A DNA stretch of 64,000 nt from an uncultured Lacinutrix sp. (GCF_947500325.1 NZ_CANMRQ010000009.1:62001-126000); one strand, 5' to 3'. Counted from the first letter of the stretch, positions 16,116-24,175 are shown. Notes: a model not told the origin generated them from the sequence alone. Numbers and translations: made by a program.

Positions 16116-17291
16116 TTAGATGTTTTTAAAAGTGATAAATTCTTTAAAAGTGATTTTAGGTAAACATTCAGTTTCGTCTACCTTTTGATTGAATATTTTT
16201 TGAAAATGATTGGAGAAGGTAGCAGTATTGTTATCATTTTTTGCAAAAATTAAACCTAAAGCGTGATTAGATTTACTAACTAATAGAGAGCCAGAGTCTC
16301 CTGGACTAGCCATACAAGAAGTTAGTATTTGGTTTTTGAAATATTTGTCTTCTTCATGGATATATAAAGTTGAATTAATAGATCTAACTATTCCTTCTGT
16401 ATATCCTGTACTCTTTCCACATTTTTTTACAAACATCCCAATTGCAGCAGGAATAGGAAGTTGAAAAGAAATATTATTACACCTTGTATGATTTCCTATT
16501 TCTTGTTTTTCATATAGCTTGACAATAGCTGCGTCTACTTCTTCATTTTCCAGTTCCCAATGTATTGTTCCTATATCTCTAATTATAGAATTGTCTTCTC
16601 TAGAGGGATGTGTTACTATATTTTTTTTATTATTTTTACATATACCTCCTCTGAGAACATGTTTATTTGTAATAATATATTTGTTTTTATCATTACGCAT
16701 TTTAAAAACAGCTCCTAAAGTTCCAGATAATCCTGAAAGTTTTTTGCTAGAAATACTGATTCCTCCTTCTAAGAATTTTTGACTACTATATGAAGCATTA
16801 TTAGTATTTCCACAGCATAGTAGTTTTATTTCCCCAGATATTTTAAGATTCAACTCTTTTTCTTTTATTATTTTTGAATCTTCTAGCGAATAACCTAAAT
16901 TTAATAATGTATCTTTTTTAAACTCATTTATAGAATAATTATTAAGCTTCAATTCTTCTAATTCCGAATTTGATAAACCAAAATTATTTTGTTTCTTACT
17001 ATATAAACTACTATTTTCAATAGCATTGATATCTATGTTTTTTAGCTTTTCAATTAATAAATTGTTTTTTAGAATTTTTTTTAAGTATTTAATTTTTCTA
17101 GATTTTAAAAAGCCTTCAATTAATCTGGTGTGGTCTGTTTTTCTTAAAAGGCCTACTTCAATAGCATATTTAAATGGATTATTGGGATGAAGTATAACAG
17201 CAGCATAAACTGCTTTCCCGTGAATTTGCTCTATAAAAATTTCATCATGATGGGTTTTTAAATATTCATTAGCTTCTTGCTCTGTCATCAC
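16116..17291 (-). CDS. Trypsin-fold serine protease (NAL1-like), cytoplasmic
   Basis: A 391-aa protein with no signal peptide. Residues about 1-165 form a helical, lysine-rich N-terminal region without a recognised domain. Residues about 175-375 have the chymotrypsin fold, with His211 in IITNKHVL, Asp253 in EEVDAAIVKL and Ser333 in ASPGDSGSLLV. Other marks are CGKSTGYTEGIV and ALGLIFAKNDNNTATFSN. This order and the 'HVL ... GKSTG ... GDSGS ... GL.FA' spacing resemble NAL1-like and other cytoplasmic trypsin-like proteases rather than secreted trypsin or HtrA (no PDZ domain). It overlaps the upstream membrane-protein gene by 4 bp (ATGA). A protease encoded in one operon with a sensor kinase suggests a proteolysis-linked signalling or protection system (inference). 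Confidence 0.85.
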   Translation of the reverse strand: MMTEQEANEYLKTHHDEIFIEQIHGKAVYAAVILHPNNPFKYAIEVGLLRKTDHTRLIEGFLKSRKIKYLKKILKNNLLIEKLKNIDINAIENSSLYSKKQNNFGLSNSELEELKLNNYSINEFKKDTLLNLGYSLEDSKIIKEKELNLKISGEIKLLCCGNTNNASYSSQKFLEGGISISSKKLSGLSGTLGAVFKMRNDKNKYIITNKHVLRGGICKNNKKNIVTHPSREDNSIIRDIGTIHWELENEEVDAAIVKLYEKQEIGNHTRCNNISFQLPIPAAIGMFVKKCGKSTGYTEGIVRSINSTLYIHEEDKYFKNQILTSCMASPGDSGSLLVSKSNHALGLIFAKNDNNTATFSNHFQKIFNQKVDETECLPKITFKEFITFKNI

Positions 17292-17674
17292 AATCCATTT
17301 ATAGGGTTAAATAAATACACTAAAACAAAAACAGCTAAAGCACCACCAGCAGTAATAGTAGATTCTTTTTCTGCTAAAGACATTGGCGCACTTACAGGTT
17401 TGTCTATAGGTTTACCATCAGCATTAAAAGTTTTGATAGAATTTTCTAGAGGTTGACCTTCTTTATTGTATTCAATTTTTAGCATACCCGGTATAGATAT
17501 ACTAACAGCACTAGCAGCTAACGCGGTTATAACTCTAAAAAACCAAAGAATAAATTTTTGATTGTCAGGATCGAATGTTTCATTAGTTGTTAATGAGTTT
17601 AAGTAAATTGCAGATATTCCAAAAGCAACTACAGCTACAATAAACATAGCCAAAGGAGGTACTGTTTTTCTCAT
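17288..17674 (-). CDS. Three-helix membrane protein, first gene of the protease/two-component operon
   Basis: A 128-aa protein with hydrophobic segments at about 7-27, 43-66 and 106-123. The second and third are linked by a polar loop containing SISIPGMLKIEY and AGGALAVFVLVYLFNP. From memory, the combination of a helix ending in IPG, a short beta segment, and then 'GALAVFVxVYxxNP' recurs in small membrane proteins or membrane tails of bacterial signalling and conflict proteins, but I cannot name a characterised member. It overlaps the protease gene by 4 bp and is a plausible membrane anchor or sensor for it. Confidence 0.8.
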   Translation of the reverse strand: MRKTVPPLAMFIVAVVAFGISAIYLNSLTTNETFDPDNQKFILWFFRVITALAASAVSISIPGMLKIEYNKEGQPLENSIKTFNADGKPIDKPVSAPMSLAEKESTITAGGALAVFVLVYLFNPINGL

Positions 17675-17732
17675 AATAGAGTTTAATTAAGAATTATTAG
17701 CGTAAAATTCAACAAAATAGCAAAGTAGAAAA

Positions 17733-17750
17733 ATACCCAATACAAGGTAT
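17733..17750 (-). promoter_or_regulatory. 18-bp palindromic operator, copy 2
   Basis: ATACCCAATACAAGGTAT matches copy 1 at 17 of 18 positions. It ends 58 bp upstream of the first gene of the five-gene operon, essentially the same distance as copy 1 from its gene (57 bp). Downstream sequence has only imperfect -7 boxes (TACTTTGC, TATTTTG). Confidence 0.65.
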
Positions 17751-17814
17751 TCTTGATAAAATGTTGTAATTTTTATATGAAGTTAAGAAAAAACTCTTAT
17801 TTGAAGCTGTTTAC

Positions 17815-18000
17815 TTACTTAAAAATAAACTTTATGGCAGCAATTAATCCTATAAAGCCTATAAAGGCTAATAATACCCATAGCGTACCTCTGTAATGTT
17901 GTTTGTGAATATTAATATCTTTTCTATAAGTATAGATTAATGATGAGATAAACACCATAGCAAAACAAATAGCAAAAATTAATTGTCCTGTACTAAACAT
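17815..18000 (-). CDS. Small conserved two-helix membrane protein
   Basis: I place the start at the ATG at 18000 (MFSTGQLIFAICF), giving 61 aa. An in-frame ATG at 18042 would add 14 residues not expected from similar flavobacterial proteins. Two membrane helices (about 5-22 and 40-58) flank a short basic loop with YRKDINIHKQHYRG. Proteins of this form are widespread in Flavobacteriaceae without known function. It is divergent from the SDR gene, with 60 bp between them. Confidence 0.7.
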   Translation of the reverse strand: MFSTGQLIFAICFAMVFISSLIYTYRKDINIHKQHYRGTLWVLLAFIGFIGLIAAIKFIFK

Positions 18001-18060
18001 ATACTTATTTTTAAATTTTAAAAACTGTTGAAGAATTAACATTTCAAAAATACGACTAAT

Positions 18061-18783
18061 ATGCCAAATGCCATAATTTTTGGTGCCACTTCTGGGATTG
18101 GAAAAACACTAATACATCATCTTATAAAAGATGGTTATACATTAGCAATTACGGGAAGACGATTACAGTTATTACAAGAGATTAAAACCAAACATCCAGA
18201 TAAGATATTTATATACCAACATGATGTGCAAGATATTGAAGCGTCAGATGTTGTATTTAAAACTATTTTAAAGCAATTTAAAACAATCGATTTAGTAGTG
18301 CATAGTTCTGGTGTTGGCTATGAAAACCCTAACTTGGAATGGGAAAAAGAGTACGATACCTTGAAAACTAATGTAATTGGTGCAACTAAAATTTACGATT
18401 TAGTATTTAATCAATTTATAAAACAAAAATTTGGACATCTAGCTGCTATTTCTTCTATAGCTTCGCTTCGTGGTAATCGTGGTGCTCCAGCATATTTCGC
18501 ATCAAAAGCCTTTCAAGTAAACTATCTGGAATCCTTATATTTGAAAACCAAAGAAATTAAAGGAGGAAAAATATATATTACAGACATTCGTCCTGGCTTT
18601 ATAGATACTAAAATGGCACTTGGAGACGGCATATTCTGGATGGCTCCATTAGAAAAAGCAACCAAGCAAATTTACAGAGCGATTAAAAGAAAGAAAAGAC
18701 GAGTGTATATTTCTAGACGCTGGAATGTAATTGCTTGGGTATTAAAAGTAGTGCCTTCATGGCTCATGAAAAAAGTAATGTAA
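18061..18783 (+). CDS. SDR family oxidoreductase
   Basis: A 240-aa short-chain dehydrogenase/reductase with an N-terminal Rossmann fold. The cofactor loop is G-A-T-S-G-I-G (8-14), followed by TGRR at 31-34, which favours NADPH. The catalytic Ser131/132 and Y-F-A-S-K (Tyr145, Lys149) are intact. The C-terminus is basic with a hydrophobic stretch (WNVIAWVLKVVPSWLMKKV), suggesting membrane association. Substrate unknown. It is followed 18 bp later by the MazG-like gene and is probably cotranscribed with it. Confidence 0.9.
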   Translation: MPNAIIFGATSGIGKTLIHHLIKDGYTLAITGRRLQLLQEIKTKHPDKIFIYQHDVQDIEASDVVFKTILKQFKTIDLVVHSSGVGYENPNLEWEKEYDTLKTNVIGATKIYDLVFNQFIKQKFGHLAAISSIASLRGNRGAPAYFASKAFQVNYLESLYLKTKEIKGGKIYITDIRPGFIDTKMALGDGIFWMAPLEKATKQIYRAIKRKKRRVYISRRWNVIAWVLKVVPSWLMKKVM

Positions 18784-18801
18784 AATAAATAAAACTAACT
18801 A

Positions 18802-19188
18802 ATGAAAAACAAAATTGAAGCTGTAAAAGCATTTCACACAGCATTTAAAATAGGACATTTAGAAGCTCCAAAAGCAGATTTAGGCATAGACAAAAACACA
18901 CTACGTTTTAATTTAATGAAAGAGGAAAATGAAGAGTATTTTGAAGCAGCAAATAATAATGATTTAGTTGAAGTTGCAGATGCACTAGGAGATATGCTAT
19001 ATATATTATGCGGTACAATTATAGAACATGGTATGCAACATAAAATTGAAGAAGTTTTTAATGAGATACAACGTAGTAATATGAGTAAATTAGGTGAGAA
19101 TGGAGAGCCTATTTATAGGGAAGATGGCAAAGTTTTAAAAGGACCTAATTATTTTAAACCAAATATTGCAGAGATATTAAATAAATAG
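18802..19188 (+). CDS. MazG-like / all-alpha NTP pyrophosphohydrolase
   Basis: A 128-aa all-helical protein. The metal-binding pattern E-E-N-E-E-Y (about 37-42) is followed by VEVADALGDMLYILCG, giving the ExxE…ExxD arrangement of the MazG/dUTPase-like NTP-PPase superfamily. The C-terminal GENGEPIYREDGKVLKGPNYFKP is typical of the short phosphoribosyl-ATP-pyrophosphohydrolase-like subgroup. It probably hydrolyses a nucleoside triphosphate to the monophosphate and pyrophosphate for pool cleaning. It is not HisE of histidine synthesis, since no his genes are present. Confidence 0.85.
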   Translation: MKNKIEAVKAFHTAFKIGHLEAPKADLGIDKNTLRFNLMKEENEEYFEAANNNDLVEVADALGDMLYILCGTIIEHGMQHKIEEVFNEIQRSNMSKLGENGEPIYREDGKVLKGPNYFKPNIAEILNK

Positions 19189-19212
19189 ATTACTTTGTTA
19201 ATACTATTAATA

Positions 19213-19246
19213 AAAAAAAAGCAGCCTTACTGGCTGCTTTTATATT
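19213..19246 (+). terminator. Bidirectional Rho-independent terminator
   Basis: The stem AAAGCAGCC / GGCTGCTTT with loop TTACT lies between the convergent MazG-like and ilvE genes, with T- and A-rich flanks on both sides. Confidence 0.85.
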
Positions 19247-19248
19247 TT

Positions 19249-20316
19249 CTATACTTTAACTCTCCATCCAAATGGATCGTCTGCTTTATTTGTTTGTATA
19301 TCTACAATACGTTTTTTTAATCGAGTAGCAAAAGGATTTTCTATTTCGGGTAAATCAAAATCCTCACCTCTAAAACCAAAACCAGCAATTGGTGAAATTA
19401 CTGCTGCAGTTCCTGCTCCAAATAATTCTTTTAAACTTCCGTTTTTTGAAGCTTCAATAAGCTCACTCACTTTTACCTTTCTTACTTCAGTATTTATACC
19501 TTCAGCTTTAGCTATATCTATAATACTTTTTCTTGTAATACCGTCTAAAATACGATCGCTTACAGGAGCAGTAATTAAAGTGTCGTTTATACGAGCAAAA
19601 ATATTCATAGCACCAGCTTCCTCAATATATTCATGAGATGTATCGTCTGTCCAAATAACTTGCTGGTAACCTTTGTCTTTAGCTAACTGCGTAGGATAAA
19701 ATTGTCCTGCGTAATTACCACCAGCTTTAGCATAGCCAACACCACCATTTGCAGAGCGCGAATATTTTTCTTCAATTAATACTTTTACTTCTCCAGCAAA
19801 ATAAGATCCAGAAGGCGCACAGGCAATTATAAACTTGTATTCGTCTGCTGGCGTGGCACGAAAACCTTCTCCAGAAGCAAAAATAAATGGTCTAATATAT
19901 AGAGAACTGCCTTCGCTTGTAGGAATCCAGTCTTTTTCAAGATTTAAAAGAGCATTTAAACCATCTTGAAAATAATCTTCAGGAAGTTCAGGTATAGATA
20001 AACGCTTTGCAGAAATATTCATGCGTTTAATATTCTCCATAGGGCGAAATAAAAACACATTGTCATCACAGTCTTTGTAAGCTTTCATTCCTTCAAAAAT
20101 AGACTGCCCGTAATGAAAAATCTTTGCAGAAGGGATTAAACTAATAGGAGCAAAAGGCTCAATTTTTGGCATATGCCATTTGCCGTCTTTATAGTCACAT
20201 GTTAACATGTGATCAGAAAACACTTGTCCAAAAGCTAAATTGTTAAAATCAATACTCTCAATTTTAGACGTTTTTACTTTAGTTATATCAATTACATTTT
20301 TGGTAATACTTGCCAT
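19249..20316 (-). CDS. ilvE: Branched-chain amino acid aminotransferase
   Basis: PLP-dependent fold type IV transaminase of 355 aa. It interconverts Leu, Ile and Val with their 2-oxo acids using glutamate/2-oxoglutarate (EC 2.6.1.42). It belongs to the longer BCAT II type found in Bacteroidota and eukaryotes. The PLP lysine is Lys197 in GVGYAKAGGNYA. Other marks are FHYGQSIFEGMKAY near the N-terminus, EYIEEAGAMNIFARI, and the phosphate-binding TPVSDRILDGITRKS-like segment. Cytoplasmic; the last step in branched-chain amino acid synthesis and the first in degradation. It is monocistronic. Confidence 0.95.
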   Translation of the reverse strand: MASITKNVIDITKVKTSKIESIDFNNLAFGQVFSDHMLTCDYKDGKWHMPKIEPFAPISLIPSAKIFHYGQSIFEGMKAYKDCDDNVFLFRPMENIKRMNISAKRLSIPELPEDYFQDGLNALLNLEKDWIPTSEGSSLYIRPFIFASGEGFRATPADEYKFIIACAPSGSYFAGEVKVLIEEKYSRSANGGVGYAKAGGNYAGQFYPTQLAKDKGYQQVIWTDDTSHEYIEEAGAMNIFARINDTLITAPVSDRILDGITRKSIIDIAKAEGINTEVRKVKVSELIEASKNGSLKELFGAGTAAVISPIAGFGFRGEDFDLPEIENPFATRLKKRIVDIQTNKADDPFGWRVKV

Positions 20317-20389
20317 TACTTATGGTTAATTTTATACTGCAAAAATAGAGAATAAAGAATTAAGAAATTACAAATTAAGCTTAAAATAG

Positions 20390-20397
20390 TATCTTTG
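20390..20397 (+). promoter_or_regulatory. Candidate -7 box for the DUF4920-mnmD unit
   Basis: TATCTTTG fits TAnnTTTG exactly, 35 bp before the ATG at 20433. No clear -33 TTG. Confidence 0.5.
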
Positions 20398-20432
20398 ACG
20401 AAGTAATTATTAAAATAATAAAAAACAACAAA

Positions 20433-20930
20433 ATGAAAAATGCTTTAATAGTAATTATGTTATTTTTTGCTGCAGTTTCTTGTAAAAAAGAAAAAAAGAC
20501 AGTAATCGAAGAGCCTAAAGTTGAAATTGCCTATAAATCTTTTGGAAAAGAGATTATTGCAGATGATGCTATTGCAGCAAAATCAATGGCTACGCAATAC
20601 AAAACCATGAATTTAGGCGATAGTATAAATAGTAAGATGATTGCTAAAGTTGATGAGGTATGTCAAGCAAAAGGTTGTTGGATGAAACTTAATTTAGACA
20701 ATGGCGAACAAGTAATGGTTAAGTTTAAAGATTACGGATTCTTTATGCCAAAAGATATTAAGGGTAAAGAAGTCATAATAAATGGAAAAGCTTATGTAAA
20801 AGAAGTCTCTGTAGATGAGCAAAGGCACTATGCTGAAGATGGTGGAGAAACTAAAGAAGCTATAGCAGCAATTACAGAACCAAAACGTACTTATTCTTTT
20901 GAAGCAGACGGCGTACTTTTGATAGAGTAG
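20433..20930 (+). CDS. DUF4920 domain lipoprotein
   Basis: A 165-aa protein with lipobox AVSCKK (Cys17). The remainder matches DUF4920 from memory: YKSFGKEI at the start, DEVCQAKGCWMKL with two conserved Cys, VKFKDYGFFMPKDIKGKEVIINGKAY, and a C-terminal TYSFEADGVLLIE. The CxxxGCW element and small beta-rich fold resemble OB-fold metal-binding proteins, but the role is unproven. Its TAG is followed one base later by the TTG start of mnmD, so the two are coupled. Confidence 0.85.
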   Translation: MKNALIVIMLFFAAVSCKKEKKTVIEEPKVEIAYKSFGKEIIADDAIAAKSMATQYKTMNLGDSINSKMIAKVDEVCQAKGCWMKLNLDNGEQVMVKFKDYGFFMPKDIKGKEVIINGKAYVKEVSVDEQRHYAEDGGETKEAIAAITEPKRTYSFEADGVLLIE

Positions 20931-20931
20931 T

Positions 20932-21606
20932 TTGAAGCGTGAGATTATTATAACTAATGATGGTTCTAAAACCATTCATATACCAGAATGGAATGAGCAA
21001 TATCATTCTATACATGGTGCAATACAAGAAGCTAAACATGTGTATATTAAACACGGTTTAGCTTTTTTTTTAGCTTCTGAAATGTATTCTAAAGCTTCAG
21101 AAGTTTCAATTCTAGAAATAGGATTTGGCACAGGCTTAAATGCTTTTTTAACTGCTATAGAAGCTGAAAAATTAAATGTTAATTGTAATTACGTTGGAGT
21201 AGAAGGTTTTCCTGTAACTAAAGCGGAAATCGAAGCACTTAATTATTCTGAAGTATTAAAAAATAGAGATTTGTTTAAAGCAATTCATAATACTCTATGG
21301 GAAGAAAAAACTAATGTCTCTAAAAGATTTCAGCTTAAAAAAGAAGAAAAACAATTTTCTAAAATACAGACTATAAATACTTTTGATGTTATCTATTTTG
21401 ATGCTTTTGGCCCCAGAGTCCAACCAGAATTATGGATAGAGTCTATATTTAAAATTATGTATGATGCGTTGAAGTCTAAAGGAGTTCTTGTTACTTATTG
21501 TGCGCAAGGTGATGCAAGACGTGCTATGATGGCCGTTGGATTTACAGTTAGTAAAGTTGAAGGTCCACCTGGAAAACGACATATGCTTAGAGCCATTAAA
21601 GGATAG
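20932..21606 (+). CDS. mnmD: tRNA (5-methylaminomethyl-2-thiouridine)(34) methyltransferase MnmD
   Basis: A 224-aa SAM-dependent methyltransferase. It corresponds to the N-terminal methyltransferase half of E. coli MnmC and completes the wobble base mnm5s2U34 of Lys/Glu/Gln tRNAs. Marks are the N-terminal KREIIITNDGSKTIHIPEWN, the YHSIHGAIQEAKHVYIKHGL segment, the SAM motif ILEIGFGTGLNA, and the active-site region VIYFDAFGPRVQPELW. The FAD-oxidase half of MnmC is absent, as in Gram-positive bacteria and Bacteroidota. Start chosen is TTG at 20932, one base after the previous stop, because conserved family residues begin there. Confidence 0.92.
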   Translation: MKREIIITNDGSKTIHIPEWNEQYHSIHGAIQEAKHVYIKHGLAFFLASEMYSKASEVSILEIGFGTGLNAFLTAIEAEKLNVNCNYVGVEGFPVTKAEIEALNYSEVLKNRDLFKAIHNTLWEEKTNVSKRFQLKKEEKQFSKIQTINTFDVIYFDAFGPRVQPELWIESIFKIMYDALKSKGVLVTYCAQGDARRAMMAVGFTVSKVEGPPGKRHMLRAIKG

Positions 21607-21690
21607 AGTTAAAAAAAGTTAATACTGTTAAATCGAGCTTAAACTCAAGATTATAGTAATAATGAAATTGTATTTTTATAAAAAAAGCTA

Positions 21691-22593
21691 ATGCGTGTTT
21701 TAATTACAGGAGCAACAGGATTAATTGGAAACGATATTGTTAAGCAATGTCAGGAAAATAACATTGCAATTAATTATTTAACAACGCGTAAATCTAAAAT
21801 AGTAAATACTCCAGATTATAAAGGTTTTTATTGGAATCCTGATGCAGATGCTATAGATGTAAATTGTATTGAAAATGTTGATATTATTATACATTTAGTT
21901 GGAGCAAGTATTTCTAAACGTTGGACAAGAGCACAAAAACAAGCTATCTTAGATAGCCGATTAAAAACAACAGCTTTACTTTATAAAACTTTAGAAAGCA
22001 ATCCCAATAACATTACGCAAATAGTATCTGCAAGTGCGATTGGTATTTACCCAGATTCTAAAACTAATTACTATACCGAAGAAGAGCTGCAAGTAAATGC
22101 CTCGTTCTTGGGTAAAGTGGTAAATGCTTGGGAAGAAGCAATAGATGCTTTTAAAGCTTTAAATATTAAAGTTTCTAAAGTACGTATTGGAGTTGTGTTT
22201 TCTAAAAAAGGAGGCGCATTTGTTGAGTTGTTAAAACCAATTAAATATGGAGTAGGTGCAATAATGGGATCTGGAGAACAATGGATGTCATGGATTCATT
22301 TACATGATTTGACTTCTATTTTTATGCATATCATTAATAATAAATTAGAAGGCATTTACAATGCCGTAGCTCCTAATTCTGAAACCAATAAAACGATTAC
22401 AAGGGCTATAGCGAAACATCTAAATAGTCCTTTAATTCTACCAAATATTCCAAAGTTTGCGATGAAAATAGTGTTAGGAGAGATGCATATTATCTTATTC
22501 GAAAGCCAACGCGTAAGTGCTAAGAAAATAGAAAATACAGGTTTTTACTTTCAGTATAATAATTTAGAAATGGCTTTAGATGATTTGATTTAG
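21691..22593 (+). CDS. TIGR01777 family NAD(P)-binding epimerase-like protein
   Basis: A 300-aa extended SDR/epimerase-like protein (YfcH group). It opens with the Rossmann motif MRVLITGATGLIGNDIV. It then shows VDIIIHLVGASISKRWT and SRLKTTALLYK, the region SASAIGIYP, and the C-terminal DUF1731-like segment GIYNAVAPNSETNKTITRAIA. The SDR catalytic Tyr is replaced in context (IGIYPDS then TEE), so enzymatic activity is uncertain. Members occur near heme or cell-division genes in other bacteria but have no settled function. It stands alone, 84 bp after mnmD. Confidence 0.88.
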   Translation: MRVLITGATGLIGNDIVKQCQENNIAINYLTTRKSKIVNTPDYKGFYWNPDADAIDVNCIENVDIIIHLVGASISKRWTRAQKQAILDSRLKTTALLYKTLESNPNNITQIVSASAIGIYPDSKTNYYTEEELQVNASFLGKVVNAWEEAIDAFKALNIKVSKVRIGVVFSKKGGAFVELLKPIKYGVGAIMGSGEQWMSWIHLHDLTSIFMHIINNKLEGIYNAVAPNSETNKTITRAIAKHLNSPLILPNIPKFAMKIVLGEMHIILFESQRVSAKKIENTGFYFQYNNLEMALDDLI

Positions 22594-22719
22594 ATAAGTT
22601 TCATTTAGCGTATTCATAATTAGAGAAGAACTGTTTTTTTGTAAAATAAACTTAGTTAGAGGAAAGAGTAGGGTTTTTAAAGTATCCAAAAAAACACTGT
22701 AAATTATCTATAAAAGTTA

Positions 22720-23199
22720 TTATTGGTCTATGGTGATTTCAATAGATTTAAATGCTGTTATAATAGTTTTTACTTGATTAATGTCTAAATTATATCCACT
22801 TATTTTGAAGTCAAATTTAGATGTAATATTTGATATATACATGCCAATAATATTTTTAGAATTATTATTTTTTGGGATAATTATTTTGCGAGCATAATCT
22901 CCTATTGTATCAAATTCAACAGTGTAATTTTTTAAATCTTTTTTATAACCATTCAAATTACTGGCATAGCCATTAGTACTCATGTCAAATTTTAAGTGAA
23001 TATTTGTTCCTATAAATTCGCCAACAAAACTATCAAGACCAATTAATCTATTGTATTTCCATGTTTCAGGAACTGTAATATTAAATCCAAGGGTTTCAAT
23101 AGTTTTTAGCTTTTCCTGATAATTATTATTGTTTTGGCAAAAAGATATATTAAAAACAAAAAGGGTAAATATTACAAATAATATTTTTTGTAGATTCAT
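22720..23199 (-). CDS. Secreted protein of unknown function
   Basis: A 159-aa protein with a signal peptide (about 1-22, ending NISFCQ). The mature protein contains LGFNITVPETWKYNRLIG, similar in style to PsbP/PrsW-like exported proteins that describe a 'VPxxW' strand, and ends with VKTIITAFKSIEI. No family can be assigned with confidence. It is a monocistronic gene surrounded by more than 120 bp of non-coding DNA on each side. Confidence 0.75.
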   Translation of the reverse strand: MNLQKILFVIFTLFVFNISFCQNNNNYQEKLKTIETLGFNITVPETWKYNRLIGLDSFVGEFIGTNIHLKFDMSTNGYASNLNGYKKDLKNYTVEFDTIGDYARKIIIPKNNNSKNIIGMYISNITSKFDFKISGYNLDINQVKTIITAFKSIEITIDQ

Positions 23200-23320
23200 T
23201 TTATTATTTTGATTTAAATTGTTTACTATGATTTGTTGATAAAAAACGTTTTAATGTTTTATATAGTATTAAACGTAGTAAATTGAATTTTTTTTTAAAC
23301 CAATAATTATAAATAAAACA

Positions 23321-23349
23321 AAAAAGCCACATCTTTCGATATGGCTTTA
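23321..23349 (-). terminator. Rho-independent terminator after the YceI gene
   Basis: A stem of about 11 bp with one mismatch (AAAGCCA / TGGCTTT core) is followed on the minus strand by a T run. It ends the YceI transcript. Confidence 0.75.
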
Positions 23350-23374
23350 CTATAATTTATATTTAAAATGTGTC

Positions 23375-24016
23375 TTAAGCTTTATTCGCTTTTACAGAAA
23401 TTTTAATTTCTACATTATCATTAATCATGTAGTCACCAAGTTTAGCTGCATCCATCACTTTACCAGAGTTGTACATAATATTCCATTCTGTTCTGTCAAT
23501 AGTAAATGTATCACTTGTAATTGTCATTTCGTTACCAGTAGTAGATACTGTAGCATCAAAAGTTACATTTTTCTTAATACCTTTCATCATCAAGTTTCCA
23601 CTTACTTTGTTACCTTCTACCGCAGTAATTTCAAAGGCAGCACTAGGGAATTTTTCAGCATCAAAAAAGTCAGCACTTTTTAAATGCCCAACTAATTTAC
23701 CATTACCTTCTGCATCTTCAATATCTGTGTTCTTTAATGTTGCAATATCAAAAACAAAATTTCCACCAACTAAAGCATCACCTTTCATTTTTGCAACGCC
23801 ATTAGATACGTTAATAGTACCTTCATGACCACCAACAACTTTGTTAGCTTTCCACATAATCATAGATTCTGCAGGAACGGCTTTAAAAGTTGCTTCTGCT
23901 ACTACTTTTTCTACTTCTTTAGCTTCTGTAGTTTGAGCTTCTTTTTCGTTTTTACAACCTACAATAGCAAGGCCTAAAGCAGCTATTGTAAAAATATTTA
24001 ATACTTGTTTTTTCAT
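23375..24016 (-). CDS. YceI family lipoprotein
   Basis: I choose the ATG at 24016 (MKKQVLNIFTIAALG), because it starts a normal lipoprotein signal with lipobox LAIVGC. The in-frame ATG at 24034 adds six residues in front. The YceI lipocalin-like beta-barrel (about 45-213) shows SMIMWKANKVVGGHEGTI, LVGHLKSADFFDAEKFPSAAFEIT and FTIDRTEWNIMY. The family binds isoprenoids or other hydrophobic ligands in the periplasm. Presence of a lipid anchor is common in Bacteroidota. It is divergent from grpE. Confidence 0.92.
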   Translation of the reverse strand: MKKQVLNIFTIAALGLAIVGCKNEKEAQTTEAKEVEKVVAEATFKAVPAESMIMWKANKVVGGHEGTINVSNGVAKMKGDALVGGNFVFDIATLKNTDIEDAEGNGKLVGHLKSADFFDAEKFPSAAFEITAVEGNKVSGNLMMKGIKKNVTFDATVSTTGNEMTITSDTFTIDRTEWNIMYNSGKVMDAAKLGDYMINDNVEIKISVKANKA

Positions 24017-24124
24017 TTTTATGTTTTTTATCATGGTTAAGGCGCAAAGATAAAAAAGATTCCATGGTATATACTTAATTTTTTCTTAAAAAGTATTTGA
24101 TGACATTATGGCATTTTTATAATA

Positions 24125-24143
24125 TTGGCAGTACTTTTGCCAA
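24125..24143 (+). promoter_or_regulatory. grpE promoter region with inverted repeat
   Basis: TACTTTTG (24132-24139) fits the -7 consensus. It sits inside the inverted repeat TTGGC-N9-GCCAA (24125-24129 and 24139-24143). A 9-bp spacer recalls the heat-shock CIRCE element, but the arms are different. Candidate repressor site for the grpE-dnaJ operon. Confidence 0.4.
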
Positions 24144-24175
24144 CCTTAAACTGTGTTTAAAATTTAGAATACAAA

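Noticed and set aside
15673-17674. Anti-phage defence island
   Set aside because: The protease and membrane protein could fit such a system, but there is no nuclease, NTPase, reverse transcriptase, integrase or tRNA junction nearby, and base composition matches the surroundings. Kept only as one possible role.
18802-19188. HisE phosphoribosyl-ATP pyrophosphatase
   Set aside because: Fold is related, but there is no his operon context and the C-terminal motif fits the MazG-like group better.
24125-24143. CIRCE heat-shock operator before grpE
   Set aside because: Only the 9-bp spacing agrees; the arms are not TTAGCACTC/GAGTGCTAA.
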